A stretch of 64,000 nucleotides of DNA, from assembly GCF_017352215.1 (NCBI RefSeq), contig NZ_CP071444.1:558001-622000 (forward strand). Direction: 5' to 3'. The position numbers were made by a program, and so were the translations under genes. The stretch is from Alkalibacter rhizosphaerae (GTDB lineage Bacteria; Bacillota; Clostridia; Eubacteriales; Alkalibacteraceae). Positions 7,735-17,147 of this stretch are shown piece by piece. How positions within the stretch are numbered: the first letter of the stretch is position 1; each line of letters starts with the position of its first letter. The notes beneath the pieces were generated by a model. The model saw nothing but the letters and a program-made list of their open reading frames with translations, ran no database searches and was not told the DNA's origin.

Positions 7735-8013
7735 TTCCTTTTCTATGAACTTGACAAATGACGGATTTATTGATACGCTATTTTTGTAATATCTTTCTGA
7801 TTAACAATTTCTTAATGCGTTAAATTTTATTATATTGTATTCGTTGGATTATTTTCAAATAATTTCTGTTTGCTTGTTGACTTACAAGCGTATCATTGAT
7901 AAAATTTATACATATATAATGTTTTCGAAGCTTGCATTTTTATAAAACTGCAACCGTTTTCACTTGTCAGTAAGGCAACATATGTTGCTTGAAAATAAAA
8001 GGAGGAATAGTAC
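7735..8013 (+). promoter_or_regulatory. AT-rich intergenic with promoter for the second corrinoid/URO-D pair
   Basis: TTGACT (7877-7882), 17 bases, TAAAAT (7900-7905); the -10 overlaps the palindrome TATCATTGATA (7891-7901). The leader has TTGCA/TGCAA arms (about 7932-7953) and a perfect GCAACATATGTTGC palindrome (7975-7988). No ORF of note. Confidence 0.6.
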
Positions 8014-8634
8014 ATGTCAAAAATTCAAGAAATCCAAGAAATGGTAGCAAAGGGTAAAACCAAAGTAGTAGCAGGATTGGTCCAGGAAGCATTGGACGGC
8101 GGCGCACAACCGAAAGAGATCTTGGATGCCATGATCGAGTCCATGGGAATCGTTGGAGACAAATTCTCCGCCGGCGAGATCTTCGTACCGGAAATGCTGA
8201 TCTCCGCAAAAGCCATGAGCAAGGGCGTAGACGTACTCAAGCCGTTGCTGGCCGGAGACGCTTCCACATCGTTGGGAACCTGCGTTATCGGAACCGTAGC
8301 TGGAGACCTTCACGACATCGGCAAAAACTTGGTTAGCATGATGCTGGAGAGCGCCGGATTCACCATGATCGACCTTGGTGTAGACGTACCTGCTGCTAAA
8401 TTTGTTGAAACAGCAAAAGAAAACAACGCAGTCATCGTTGCCGCTTCCGGATTGCTTACCACCACCATGCCTGCATTGAAGGAAACTTCCTTGGCACTGA
8501 AAGATGCCGGATTCACCGTCATCGTTGGTGGAGCGCCTGTTACCCAAGCTTATGCAGACGAGATCAAGGCAGACGGATATGCTCCGGACGCTGGTAGTGC
8601 CGTTACTAAAGCAAAAGAATTGGTCAAGAAATAA
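8014..8634 (+). CDS. Corrinoid (B12-binding) methyl carrier protein 2
   Basis: 206 aa, same architecture as the carrier at 6024, with the helical cap and the B12 domain including DLHDIG at 98-103. It differs in a handful of residues (Ile6, Thr133, Asp182) and ends in one extra Lys. It has its own promoter and no methyltransferase II gene, so it must share the one encoded upstream. It pairs with the URO-D-type gene 60 bases downstream. Confidence 0.93.
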   Translation: MSKIQEIQEMVAKGKTKVVAGLVQEALDGGAQPKEILDAMIESMGIVGDKFSAGEIFVPEMLISAKAMSKGVDVLKPLLAGDASTSLGTCVIGTVAGDLHDIGKNLVSMMLESAGFTMIDLGVDVPAAKFVETAKENNAVIVAASGLLTTTMPALKETSLALKDAGFTVIVGGAPVTQAYADEIKADGYAPDAGSAVTKAKELVKK

Positions 8635-8694
8635 TTTTTGTTGATCGAATCGTATTTACTTTGGAACAGATGCAATTGAAGGAGGTCATTTAAA

Positions 8695-9675
8695 ATGTTA
8701 ACCATTCGACAAAATTTATTGGAAACCATCAAAGGGGGAAATCCCGACCGATTCGTAAAACAGTATGAATTCATGGAGTTGATCATGGAAGCCAACATGA
8801 GAAAAGGTGTAGCTCCTGGCGAACACCTTATTCCCAATGATTGGGGCGTCTATTACAGCTGGCCCGTAGGTCAACTTGGCGGATTCCCGGTCCATGATGA
8901 AGAGCACATCGTCATCAAGGACATCGAAAATTGGAAAGAGTATGTAAAAGCTCCGGAAGTCATCGATGACGACGAGTCCTGGGCAAAAGCAGAAGCTCAC
9001 GCAAAAGCTGTGGATCGCAACGAAAAATATTGCGGCGTATTTGTTGCTCCTGGTCTTTTCGAGCAGTGTCACCACTTGATGCGCATGGAAAATGCATTGA
9101 CTGCTTTCTATGAGTATCCCGATGAAATGCACGAATTGATCGATTACTTGACAGAGTACGAATTGAAGCTGGCGGAAGTATTGATCCGACGGGTCAAACC
9201 GGATCTTCTTTTCCATCATGACGACTGGGGTGGACAAATCTCCACATTCCTTTCTCCAGAAATGTTTGAAGAATTCTTCCTGGCTCCGTACAAAAAAATC
9301 TACGGATATTACAAAGACAACGGTGTTGAGCTGGTTGTTCACCACGCTGACAACTGGGCCGCAACATTGGTTCCTTACATGATCGAAATGGGAATCGACA
9401 TCTGGCAGGGTGCCATGTCTACCAACAACATTCCTGAATTGATCAAGCAATATGGCCCACAGATTACTTTCATGGGCGATCTGGACAGTGGAAAAATGGA
9501 CTTCCCAGACTGGACTCCTGAGATCATTCGGGAAGAAGTGGAACGATCCACCAGAAGCTGTGGCAAATTGTACTATATCCCTTGCCTCACAAGAGGATTG
9601 GGTTTCAGCTCCTTTGAAGGTGTTTATGAAAAAACGAATGAAGAAATCGACCGCATGAGCAAGGAATTGTTCTAA
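8695..9675 (+). CDS. Short URO-D-fold corrinoid methyltransferase (methyltransferase I) 2
   Basis: 326 aa; ATG after GGAGG with nine-base spacing. The first 25 residues (MLTIRQNLLETIKGGNPDRF...) are almost the same as in the 6722 protein, then the sequences diverge, especially residues 31-50, which could line the substrate pocket. HHDDWGGQ, HHADNWA and SCGKLYYIPC are the counterparts of the paralogue's motifs. Likely the substrate-specific partner of the preceding corrinoid protein; substrate unknown. Confidence 0.85.
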   Translation: MLTIRQNLLETIKGGNPDRFVKQYEFMELIMEANMRKGVAPGEHLIPNDWGVYYSWPVGQLGGFPVHDEEHIVIKDIENWKEYVKAPEVIDDDESWAKAEAHAKAVDRNEKYCGVFVAPGLFEQCHHLMRMENALTAFYEYPDEMHELIDYLTEYELKLAEVLIRRVKPDLLFHHDDWGGQISTFLSPEMFEEFFLAPYKKIYGYYKDNGVELVVHHADNWAATLVPYMIEMGIDIWQGAMSTNNIPELIKQYGPQITFMGDLDSGKMDFPDWTPEIIREEVERSTRSCGKLYYIPCLTRGLGFSSFEGVYEKTNEEIDRMSKELF

Positions 9676-9695
9676 ATCGGCAATTTCTACTATTT

Positions 9696-9727
9696 ACGCC
9701 AGAGACGGCTTACGCCGCTTCTGGCGT
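9696..9727 (+). terminator. Terminator after the second corrinoid/URO-D pair
   Basis: ACGCCAGA/TCTGGCGT outer stem with a further short GGC/GCC pairing in the loop, 20 bases after the stop codon; the following T-tract is modest. Confidence 0.65.
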
Positions 9728-9863
9728 TTACTTTGTCCTGAAAGAAAATTCTGCAAATATTGGATATTCTGGTCGCAAAACAATTTTCTTTCATATATAA
9801 TAAAAAATGTATGGAAGTGACCATGCTTTCAACGTTTCCATTTCATTAGAGAGAGGTGCGTTT

Positions 9864-10484
9864 ATGAACAGGAACTTGTTTAATGGTCGACAGGAACCAA
9901 CCAATGTCGAACTGGAAAATCTTACTTTTACCAAGGAGAATTTAGATCCTGTTGAGTTGGATCTGCTCACCAGCACAGAGAATTTCATAAAAACCAGAAA
10001 ATTGGATCAGAAAAAATTCCAGAGTCTTCAAAGCCAGATCCAGCTCATGGAAGATCGCTTGTCCCATCACGATGCCATCGTGGAACAAATCGAGAAAAAA
10101 TCGAAAGAATATGAGAACATGGTTTTCAAGTTGGAAGACAAGCTTACGGAAAAACAAATGCAGTATGATCAACTGCTGGAAGATTTTACCCTTTACCAAA
10201 ACAATTCCCAAGAAGAAATGGATAAAATCAAAGTAGCTTTAAAAGAAGAAAAGACAAAATTCGAAGAACTGTTCAAGGAGCATTCCAAAGAAAAGGAATC
10301 GGTGGAGAGCATTGAACAACGATTCCAAAAAATCATACAGTCCCTTGAAACAGAAAACAAAGATCTGAAAAATCGATTCTCCGAGCTGCAACGGGAAAAG
10401 AAACATCTCATTGATACCTTCAATGAGTTTACCGCCAAATTGACCAGTCCCATGGAAGAAGCCGGAGAATCCAAAGAAATCTGA
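9864..10484 (+). CDS. Coiled-coil protein of unknown function
   Basis: 206 aa from the ATG at 9864, which has GAGAGGTG upstream; a start 57 bases earlier lacks one. From about residue 45 to 200 the sequence is charged and heptad-like (runs of E, K, Q with L/I/M), typical of a long coiled coil. No signal peptide or membrane segment and no recognised domain. It is followed 50 bases later by a membrane polysaccharide deacetylase, with which it may be co-transcribed; a scaffold or envelope role is only inference. Confidence 0.7.
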   Translation: MNRNLFNGRQEPTNVELENLTFTKENLDPVELDLLTSTENFIKTRKLDQKKFQSLQSQIQLMEDRLSHHDAIVEQIEKKSKEYENMVFKLEDKLTEKQMQYDQLLEDFTLYQNNSQEEMDKIKVALKEEKTKFEELFKEHSKEKESVESIEQRFQKIIQSLETENKDLKNRFSELQREKKHLIDTFNEFTAKLTSPMEEAGESKEI

Positions 10485-10534
10485 TCGTAACGCGTTGGAA
10501 TCGGCAAAAATATACCTGCTAACGAGGTGGCTGC

Positions 10535-11794
10535 ATGAACGAATATACTTTAAACTTCATAGAGATCCTTCGTGTGTACAAAGAATTGGACGCATTTTTT
10601 ATGGAGATGCGACTGCATCATGGCATGTCATCCAGCACCAGCTCCATCAAAATCGACGAAGAGATGTATTTTGTCCTCGACAAGCTCGTTTCTAAGGACC
10701 ATGGCAGAAGTCGCTATCGCCTGTCACGGCAATTTCACCGTCTTGAAAATGTAGACAAGTGGCTTGGTTCCTTGTCGGTCACTCAGCTGGACACCAGCCA
10801 AACCATCCATTTCCCATGTACCGAAAACTTTGTTCGACAAGTATACCTCGCCAATGAAAAAAATAAAAAAACCCAAAACAACAATGGGGCCAACGATCGA
10901 CGGTTGCATCAGCCCTCCGAGAAGAAAAAACACAGCTTTTTCTCTAAAAAAACCGGCTTTTTCTCCCTTTTGTTCATCGCCGCTTTTAGCTTTATCTTTT
11001 TATCCAACGGCATCATTGCAAATTCCGGCAACAGCGAAAAAGGATCTTCCGATCTGCCGGTAGATGCTCCTTATGGATCCGAGGCATTCCCTTCTTTAAA
11101 TGAAACGCAGGAAATATTCTTTGAAAAGGCAGATTCTTCTGCTCCTGTTGAAGACAAATCCATAAAGATCGCTACGCTGATCCAAATTCCCGTCCCGGAA
11201 AATTCCAAATCCGTTGTGCTCTTGGAAGATGTTCGATCCCGTTTTTTACCCATGGATACCATTGCCTTGACCTTTGATGACGGGCCTTCCGTATACACAA
11301 AGAAAATTGCGGATATCCTTACTTCTTACAATGTAGGCGGCACTTTTTTCTTCCTAGGAGAAAATGTAAAGGGCAACGAATACTTGCTGCGATACATTCA
11401 CAAACAGGGTTTTGCTTTAGGAAATCATTCCTTTTCCCACCCATATTTCAAATCGTTGAGTAAAGAGGATCAATGGTCGCAAATCGAACAGACCAACGAT
11501 GTTTTTCGAAAAATTATTGGCGTCGGCACCCATTTATTTCGTCCTCCTTACGGTTCCATGAACCGGACCACCTTCGAACTTCTGGAAGAAAAAGAAATGA
11601 AGATCGTACTTTGGAGCAAGGATACGGAAGACTGGAAAGTAAACAATGCCCAAGAATTGGTGGAGTACACCAAAGAAAACGTCACCGGCGGCAGCATCAT
11701 ACTCTTCCATGAAAAAGAAAGAACGGTGGAAGCCTTGCCGGAGATCATTGAATATCTTCAAGACAAAGGCCTGAAAATTGTCAACCTTCGTTAA
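10535..11794 (+). CDS. Membrane-anchored polysaccharide deacetylase (NodB domain)
   Basis: 419 aa. Residues 1-140 are a polar, presumably cytoplasmic region I do not recognise; 141-161 is one membrane helix; 162-235 is a linker; 243-419 is the NodB deacetylase domain. Catalytic motifs are present: TFDDGP (246-251), NHSFSH (297-302, metal histidines), RPPYG (336-340) and the late His in LFHE (392). Such enzymes remove acetyl groups from peptidoglycan or chitin-like sugars outside the membrane. The long cytoplasmic extension is unusual for PdaA-type enzymes and could couple activity to the coiled-coil neighbour. ATG follows GAGGTG. Confidence 0.88.
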   Translation: MNEYTLNFIEILRVYKELDAFFMEMRLHHGMSSSTSSIKIDEEMYFVLDKLVSKDHGRSRYRLSRQFHRLENVDKWLGSLSVTQLDTSQTIHFPCTENFVRQVYLANEKNKKTQNNNGANDRRLHQPSEKKKHSFFSKKTGFFSLLFIAAFSFIFLSNGIIANSGNSEKGSSDLPVDAPYGSEAFPSLNETQEIFFEKADSSAPVEDKSIKIATLIQIPVPENSKSVVLLEDVRSRFLPMDTIALTFDDGPSVYTKKIADILTSYNVGGTFFFLGENVKGNEYLLRYIHKQGFALGNHSFSHPYFKSLSKEDQWSQIEQTNDVFRKIIGVGTHLFRPPYGSMNRTTFELLEEKEMKIVLWSKDTEDWKVNNAQELVEYTKENVTGGSIILFHEKERTVEALPEIIEYLQDKGLKIVNLR

Positions 11795-12609
11795 TCTTCT
11801 TCCCGATCCAACAAAGCTTTTGCATGATCCGGCACCAATCGTTGCCGGTCATAAGGGATCCTCTCCACAGACCCTACCTGATTGATGGAGGGTAAAACGA
11901 TCTCTCGAGGTCTCACTTGCTTGTAGTCAAACTGTTCCAGCAGGTGATGGATGCAATTGATCCGGGCGTTGCGTTTCAGATCGCTTTCCACCACATACCA
12001 AGGGGAATCGTCCGTATCCGTATGAATGAACATGGTATCTTTGGCATGAGAATACTCGTGCCATTTTTTTCTTGCCTCCAGATCCATCTGACTGATCTTC
12101 CACCGCTTTGTCGGATCTTCAATACGATCCTGAAACCGTTTTTCCTGTTCTTCTTCACTGACAGAAAACCAATATTTGATCAACGTGATCCCCGAACGGA
12201 TCAGCATGTCTTCAAACTGGGGGACTGTCTGAATAAATTCCCAATACTCTTCATCGGTACAAAACCCCATCACCCGTTCCACTCCGGCACGATTATACCA
12301 GCTTCGATCGAAGAGAACGATTTCTCCTGCGGAGGGCAAATGGGAGACATACCGCTGAAAATACCACTGGGTTCTTTCCTTTTCTGTTGGTACCGGCAGG
12401 GCGACCACCCGACAGTGTCTGGGGTTTAGGGTCTCGGTAATCCTTTTGATGGTCCCTCCTTTGCCTGCAGCATCCCTGCCTTCAAAGATCACCACCACTT
12501 TCAAACCTTGGTCAACTACCCATTTTTGCCATTTGACCAGTTCGATATGAAGCTTTCTCAATTCTCTCTCATACACTTTTTTCGGCAATTTCTTCGTTTG
12601 GTATTCCAT
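11791..12609 (-). CDS. ppk2: Polyphosphate kinase 2 family protein
   Basis: 272 aa from the ATG at 12609; another ATG two codons earlier is too close to the AAGGGG ribosome site. PPK2 enzymes phosphorylate nucleotides with polyphosphate or the reverse. P-loop EGRDAAGKG at 43-51 and the lid/Walker-type motif DRSWYNRAGVE at 101-111 are intact, and length is normal for a single-domain PPK2. GDP/ADP preference and subclass cannot be decided here. It is convergent with the deacetylase gene, overlapping by four bases, with no terminator between. Confidence 0.92.
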   Translation of the reverse strand: MEYQTKKLPKKVYERELRKLHIELVKWQKWVVDQGLKVVVIFEGRDAAGKGGTIKRITETLNPRHCRVVALPVPTEKERTQWYFQRYVSHLPSAGEIVLFDRSWYNRAGVERVMGFCTDEEYWEFIQTVPQFEDMLIRSGITLIKYWFSVSEEEQEKRFQDRIEDPTKRWKISQMDLEARKKWHEYSHAKDTMFIHTDTDDSPWYVVESDLKRNARINCIHHLLEQFDYKQVRPREIVLPSINQVGSVERIPYDRQRLVPDHAKALLDREED

Positions 12610-12766
12610 GATCATTCCCCTTTCCTGTTAAACTACCTATACCCCTTCTTTGCTTTTCCGTAACAAAAGGAAATTTATCAGCATAAAAACACATTTGTTG
12701 TTTATTTTTATGCGATTGTTGTGATAATATACAACGTAACAAAAAGGAAAACAAATGGAGGAAATC

Positions 12767-15700
12767 ATGCCGAAAAGAACAGATATCCATAAAATTTTGA
12801 TTATCGGATCCGGTCCCATCATCATAGGTCAAGCCTGTGAATTTGACTATTCGGGTACACAAGCCTGTAAAGCCCTGCGAGGTCTCGGGTATGAGATCGT
12901 ACTGGTCAATTCAAATCCGGCCACCATCATGACGGACCCGGAAGTTGCCGATGTCACCTACATCGAACCATTGAACGTTTCCAGACTGGAAGCCATCATT
13001 GCAAAGGAAAAACCGGACGCCCTGTTGCCGAATCTGGGTGGACAAACGGCCTTGAACCTTAGCATCGACCTGATGAATGCCGGGATCCTGGACAAATATG
13101 GTGTAAAAGTCATTGGAGTACAGCTGGATGCCATTGAACGCGGGGAAGACAGGATCGCATTCAAGGACAGCATGAACAAGCTTGGCATTGAGATGGCCCG
13201 GAGTGCTCCTGCCTATTCTGTAGAAGAAGCAGAAGCCATAGCCAATGAACTGGGCTATCCTGTTGTTGTTCGACCGGCATACACCATGGGTGGAACCGGT
13301 GGTGGCTTGGTATACAACAAGGAAGAGCTTCAAGTCATTGCTTCCAGAGGGATCTCTGCCAGCCGAGTGGGACAAGTCTTGATCGAAGAATCAGTTTTGG
13401 GTTGGGAAGAACTGGAACTGGAAGTGGTACGGGATGCCAACAATAAAATGATCACCATCTGTTTTATTGAAAATGTAGATGCCATTGGCGTGCACACCGG
13501 CGACTCTTTCTGTACCGCCCCCATGCTCACCATTTCTCAATCCCTGCAGAAACGGCTGCAAGACTATGCATACCGAGTCGTGGAAGCCATCGAAGTGATC
13601 GGCGGCACCAACGTGCAATTCGCCTACGACCCAAAAACAGACCGGGTCGTCATCATCGAGATCAATCCCAGAACATCCCGTTCGTCCGCTCTGGCGTCCA
13701 AAGCCACCGGATTTCCCATCGCTTATGTTTCTGCTTTATTGGCGGCAGGGATCACCTTGGATGAACTCCCCTATTGGAGAGATGGAAGTCTGGACAAGTA
13801 TACTCCTTCCGGAGACTACGTCGTCGTCAAATTTGCCCGATGGGCCTTTGAAAAATTCCCAGGCTCCAAGGATGTTCTTGGCACACAGATGAAAGCCGTT
13901 GGCGAAGTCATGAGCATCGGGAAAAACTACAAAGAGGCGCTGCAAAAGGCCATCCGTTCCCTGGAGATCGGACGTTACGGCCTTGGCTTTGCGAAAGATT
14001 TTCACCAGCGTCCTTTGGAAGATTTGATGGCCCTCTTGGCCGAGGCTACCAGCGAACGACAGTTCATTCTCTATGAAGCCATCCGAAAAGGTGCCGATCT
14101 GGATCAATTACACCAGATCACCCACATCAAACGCTACTTCCTGGAACAAATGCAAGAACTGGTGATGCTGGAAGAGAAGCTCCGACAACATACCATGGAA
14201 GATCTCCCCGACGAATTGTTGATCCAGGCAAAAAAAGACGGTTTTGCCGACCGTTACCTGGCCATGTTGTACCAGACAACAGAGACGAAAATGCGAAATC
14301 GGCGAAAGGCACTGGGCGTGACGGAGGGCTGGGAAGCCGTGCCGGTCAGTGGCGTGGAGGATGCCTCCTATTATTTTTCCACGTATAATGCACCGGATCA
14401 AACCACGGCCACCAGCAACAAAAAAGTGATGATCCTTGGAGGCGGACCCAACCGGATCGGTCAGGGCATCGAATTCGACTACTGTTGTGTCCATGCCGCC
14501 TTTTCCCTGAGGGATCTGGGCTACGAAACAGTCATCGTCAACTGCAATCCGGAAACGGTCTCCACCGATTACGATACGTCGGACAAGTTGTATTTCGAGC
14601 CCTTGACCGTGGAAGACGTGCTAAGCATCTACGAAAAAGAAAAACCCTTGGGCGTCATCGTCCAATTTGGCGGACAAACGCCCCTGAATATCGCCAAGGA
14701 GCTGGAAGAACTGGGAGTGACCATCCTGGGGACCTCTCCAGACACCATCGATCTGGCGGAAGACCGGGATCGATTCCGGGAGATCATGGAGAAATTGGAG
14801 ATCCCCATGCCGGAATCGGGAATGGCGGTCAACATGGTGGAAGCCCTAGCCATTGCACAGCGGATCGGCTATCCCCTCATGGTCCGACCGTCCTACGTAT
14901 TGGGCGGCAGAGGCATGGAAGTGGTCCACGATGACAACATGCTTCGACAATACATGGAAGCTGCTGTCGGGGTCACTCCAGAGCGTCCCATCCTCATCGA
15001 CCGATTTTTGGGGAATGCAACAGAAGCAGAAGCGGATGCTCTCTCCAATGGCAAGGATGTCTTTGTACCTGCCATCATGGAGCATATCGAGCTGGCCGGC
15101 ATTCACTCCGGCGACTCCGCTTGTGTCATTCCACCCATATCCATTTCAGACAAGCACAAGGAAACCATCAACGAGTATACCAAGAAAATTGCCAAGGAGC
15201 TGAACGTGATCGGGTTGATGAACATGCAATACGCCATATCCGACGACAAAGTCTACGTACTGGAAGCCAATCCCCGCGCCTCCCGAACGGTTCCACTGGT
15301 CTCGAAAGTCTGCAATATCTCCATGGCAAAAATTGCTACAGCCATTTTGATGAAAGAACTGGACCAGGAAGCATATCCTATTTCCGGCTTGAAAAACAAG
15401 GAACTGCCTCACTTTGGCGTCAAGGAAGCTGTATTCCCCTTCAACATGTTTCCGGAAGTCGACCCGATCCTGGGCCCGGAAATGCGCAGTACGGGGGAAG
15501 TGTTGGGATTGTCCGACTCCTTCGGACTAGCCTTTTACAAGGCCCAGGAAGCAACCCAAACTGCCTTGCCTACAGAAGGCACCGTCCTGATCAGCGTCAA
15601 TGACAAGGACAAGGAAAGCGTGTTGCCGGTAGCCAGAAAATTTGCCGAGATCGGATTCCACATCAAGGCAACTGGAGGAACCCACGCCTTCTTGAAAGAT

Positions 15701-15985
15701 AACCACATCGACGCTCAAGAGATCAACAAACTGTTTGAAACCAAACCCAATATACTGGATGCCATCGCCAATGGGGAGATCCAATTGGTCATCAATACCC
15801 CGTCGGGAAAACGGAGCCAAAGTGATGGAAGTTTCATTCGAAAGTCATCCATCCGACATAAGGTGCCCTACATCACTACTGTTACAGCGGCCCTGGCCAG
15901 CGTCAAGGGGATCGAATCTCAAAAGTTCAATACGGATCCGGAGCCTGTCAAATCTCTCCAGGAATACCATAAAGCAATGGAGTAA
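12767..15985 (+). CDS. carB: Carbamoyl-phosphate synthase large subunit
   Basis: 1072 aa from the ATG at 12767, preceded by GGAGG; an upstream in-frame ATG overlaps that site. It makes carbamoyl phosphate from bicarbonate, ammonia (delivered by CarA) and 2 ATP for pyrimidine and arginine synthesis. Two homologous ATP-grasp synthetase halves (about 1-400 and 550-930), an oligomerisation domain between, and a C-terminal MGS-like allosteric domain (about 935-1072) are all present. Notably carA is not adjacent and no pyrimidine or arginine gene is in the window. A convergent terminator follows. Confidence 0.97.
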   Translation: MPKRTDIHKILIIGSGPIIIGQACEFDYSGTQACKALRGLGYEIVLVNSNPATIMTDPEVADVTYIEPLNVSRLEAIIAKEKPDALLPNLGGQTALNLSIDLMNAGILDKYGVKVIGVQLDAIERGEDRIAFKDSMNKLGIEMARSAPAYSVEEAEAIANELGYPVVVRPAYTMGGTGGGLVYNKEELQVIASRGISASRVGQVLIEESVLGWEELELEVVRDANNKMITICFIENVDAIGVHTGDSFCTAPMLTISQSLQKRLQDYAYRVVEAIEVIGGTNVQFAYDPKTDRVVIIEINPRTSRSSALASKATGFPIAYVSALLAAGITLDELPYWRDGSLDKYTPSGDYVVVKFARWAFEKFPGSKDVLGTQMKAVGEVMSIGKNYKEALQKAIRSLEIGRYGLGFAKDFHQRPLEDLMALLAEATSERQFILYEAIRKGADLDQLHQITHIKRYFLEQMQELVMLEEKLRQHTMEDLPDELLIQAKKDGFADRYLAMLYQTTETKMRNRRKALGVTEGWEAVPVSGVEDASYYFSTYNAPDQTTATSNKKVMILGGGPNRIGQGIEFDYCCVHAAFSLRDLGYETVIVNCNPETVSTDYDTSDKLYFEPLTVEDVLSIYEKEKPLGVIVQFGGQTPLNIAKELEELGVTILGTSPDTIDLAEDRDRFREIMEKLEIPMPESGMAVNMVEALAIAQRIGYPLMVRPSYVLGGRGMEVVHDDNMLRQYMEAAVGVTPERPILIDRFLGNATEAEADALSNGKDVFVPAIMEHIELAGIHSGDSACVIPPISISDKHKETINEYTKKIAKELNVIGLMNMQYAISDDKVYVLEANPRASRTVPLVSKVCNISMAKIATAILMKELDQEAYPISGLKNKELPHFGVKEAVFPFNMFPEVDPILGPEMRSTGEVLGLSDSFGLAFYKAQEATQTALPTEGTVLISVNDKDKESVLPVARKFAEIGFHIKATGGTHAFLKDNHIDAQEINKLFETKPNILDAIANGEIQLVINTPSGKRSQSDGSFIRKSSIRHKVPYITTVTAALASVKGIESQKFNTDPEPVKSLQEYHKAME

Positions 15986-15992
15986 GGATGTT

Positions 15993-16019
15993 AAAAGCGC
16001 CACAAAGTGTGGCGCTTTT
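15993..16019. terminator. Bidirectional terminator between carB and mutY
   Basis: AAAAGCGCCACA/TGTGGCGCTTTT with a three-base loop, T-run on the plus side and A/T symmetry serving both converging genes. Confidence 0.9.
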
Positions 16020-16020
16020 T

Positions 16021-17064
16021 CTATTTCAAAATCATTGACTTGTAGTGGTCCAAGGCGGATGGAAGGGCAAAGCGATGCTCCAAGTCCTCCAGGGTGGCCC
16101 ACTGCCATCCCGGGACATGGACAGGATCGTTCACTTCTACAAGATAGCCGATCATATGCCATTCTACATGACTGAACAAGTGCTTTGCTTCACCCATTGG
16201 AACAACCGATACTGTATGGAGACTATTTTTTCCTCCCCATTCCTGCACCTGCCCATCCTCCATCTTCCCTTCCGTGTTTGGAAACTCCCACATGCCCGAA
16301 AGCAGCCCACCTTCTATACGCTGTTGGATGGCCACCAAATTGTTGCTGACCACCACCAGGATGGTTTTCGCCTCTGTCCGGCGGGGTTTTTTCTTATCTT
16401 TATACGGGATTTCGTCGATCCATCCATTTTTGTAACTGATGCAGCTCGATTCCCATGGACAAGCTTGGCATAGGGGCTTGCCATTGGGGATGCAGACTTG
16501 AGCTCCCAATTCCATCAGACTTTGGTTGAAGGTCCCGGGTTCATTCTTTGGCATCATGTCCAACACCAGGCTTTCGATCTTCCTTTTTACAGCAATCTTT
16601 CCGATATTCTCCTTTATGCCATATCGCCTCGAAATGACCCGCAGTACATTTCCGTCTATTGCAGGTGTCGGCAAACCGAAAGAAATGGAAGCGACGGCAC
16701 CGGCCGTATAAGGTCCGATGCCCGGCAGAGACAAGAGGGATGCGTAATCATCCGGAAGTTCTCCTCCATACCGCTGCATAACGATTTGTGCCGCTTTTTT
16801 GAGGTTTTTACAGCGCGTGTAGTATCCAAGGCCCTCCCATAATTTAAAGAGCCGATCCTGGTCAACAGACGCCAAGGAATCCACATCCGGCAACTCATCC
16901 ATAAACCTCTTAAAGTAAGGGATCACCGTATCCACCTTTGTCTGTTGCAGCATGATCTCCGAGATCCAAGTTTTATAAGGTGCAGGGTCGTCCCGCCAGG
17001 GCAAACGCCTTGCGTTGTTCTTGTACCAAGCTACCAGTTGCATTCCCGATTCCAGTGCGTTCAA
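16021..17064 (-). CDS. mutY: A/G-specific adenine DNA glycosylase
   Basis: Removes adenine mispaired with 8-oxoguanine. Helix-hairpin-helix with LPGIGPYTAGAVAS, the catalytic Asp in PAIDGNVLR, catalytic Glu in SEIMLQQT, and the [4Fe-4S] motif C-x6-C-x2-C-x5-C are all present, followed by a NUDIX-like 8-oxoG recognition domain. I choose the TTG at 17064 (347 aa) because GGGAGGG lies six bases upstream; an ATG at 17082 has no ribosome site and one at 17043 is also possible. Confidence 0.93.
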   Translation of the reverse strand: MNALESGMQLVAWYKNNARRLPWRDDPAPYKTWISEIMLQQTKVDTVIPYFKRFMDELPDVDSLASVDQDRLFKLWEGLGYYTRCKNLKKAAQIVMQRYGGELPDDYASLLSLPGIGPYTAGAVASISFGLPTPAIDGNVLRVISRRYGIKENIGKIAVKRKIESLVLDMMPKNEPGTFNQSLMELGAQVCIPNGKPLCQACPWESSCISYKNGWIDEIPYKDKKKPRRTEAKTILVVVSNNLVAIQQRIEGGLLSGMWEFPNTEGKMEDGQVQEWGGKNSLHTVSVVPMGEAKHLFSHVEWHMIGYLVEVNDPVHVPGWQWATLEDLEHRFALPSALDHYKSMILK

Positions 17065-17147
17065 TGACAACCCTCCCAACATTTTTAACGGTTCTTATAG
17101 TATAATATAGCTTGTAGCCTGAATATTCAAGAAATGAGGGAAACAAT

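Noticed and set aside
12616-12766. Pyrimidine-responsive leader before carB
   Set aside because: I find no PyrR site or convincing terminator/antiterminator pair; only a weak promoter-like GATAAT.
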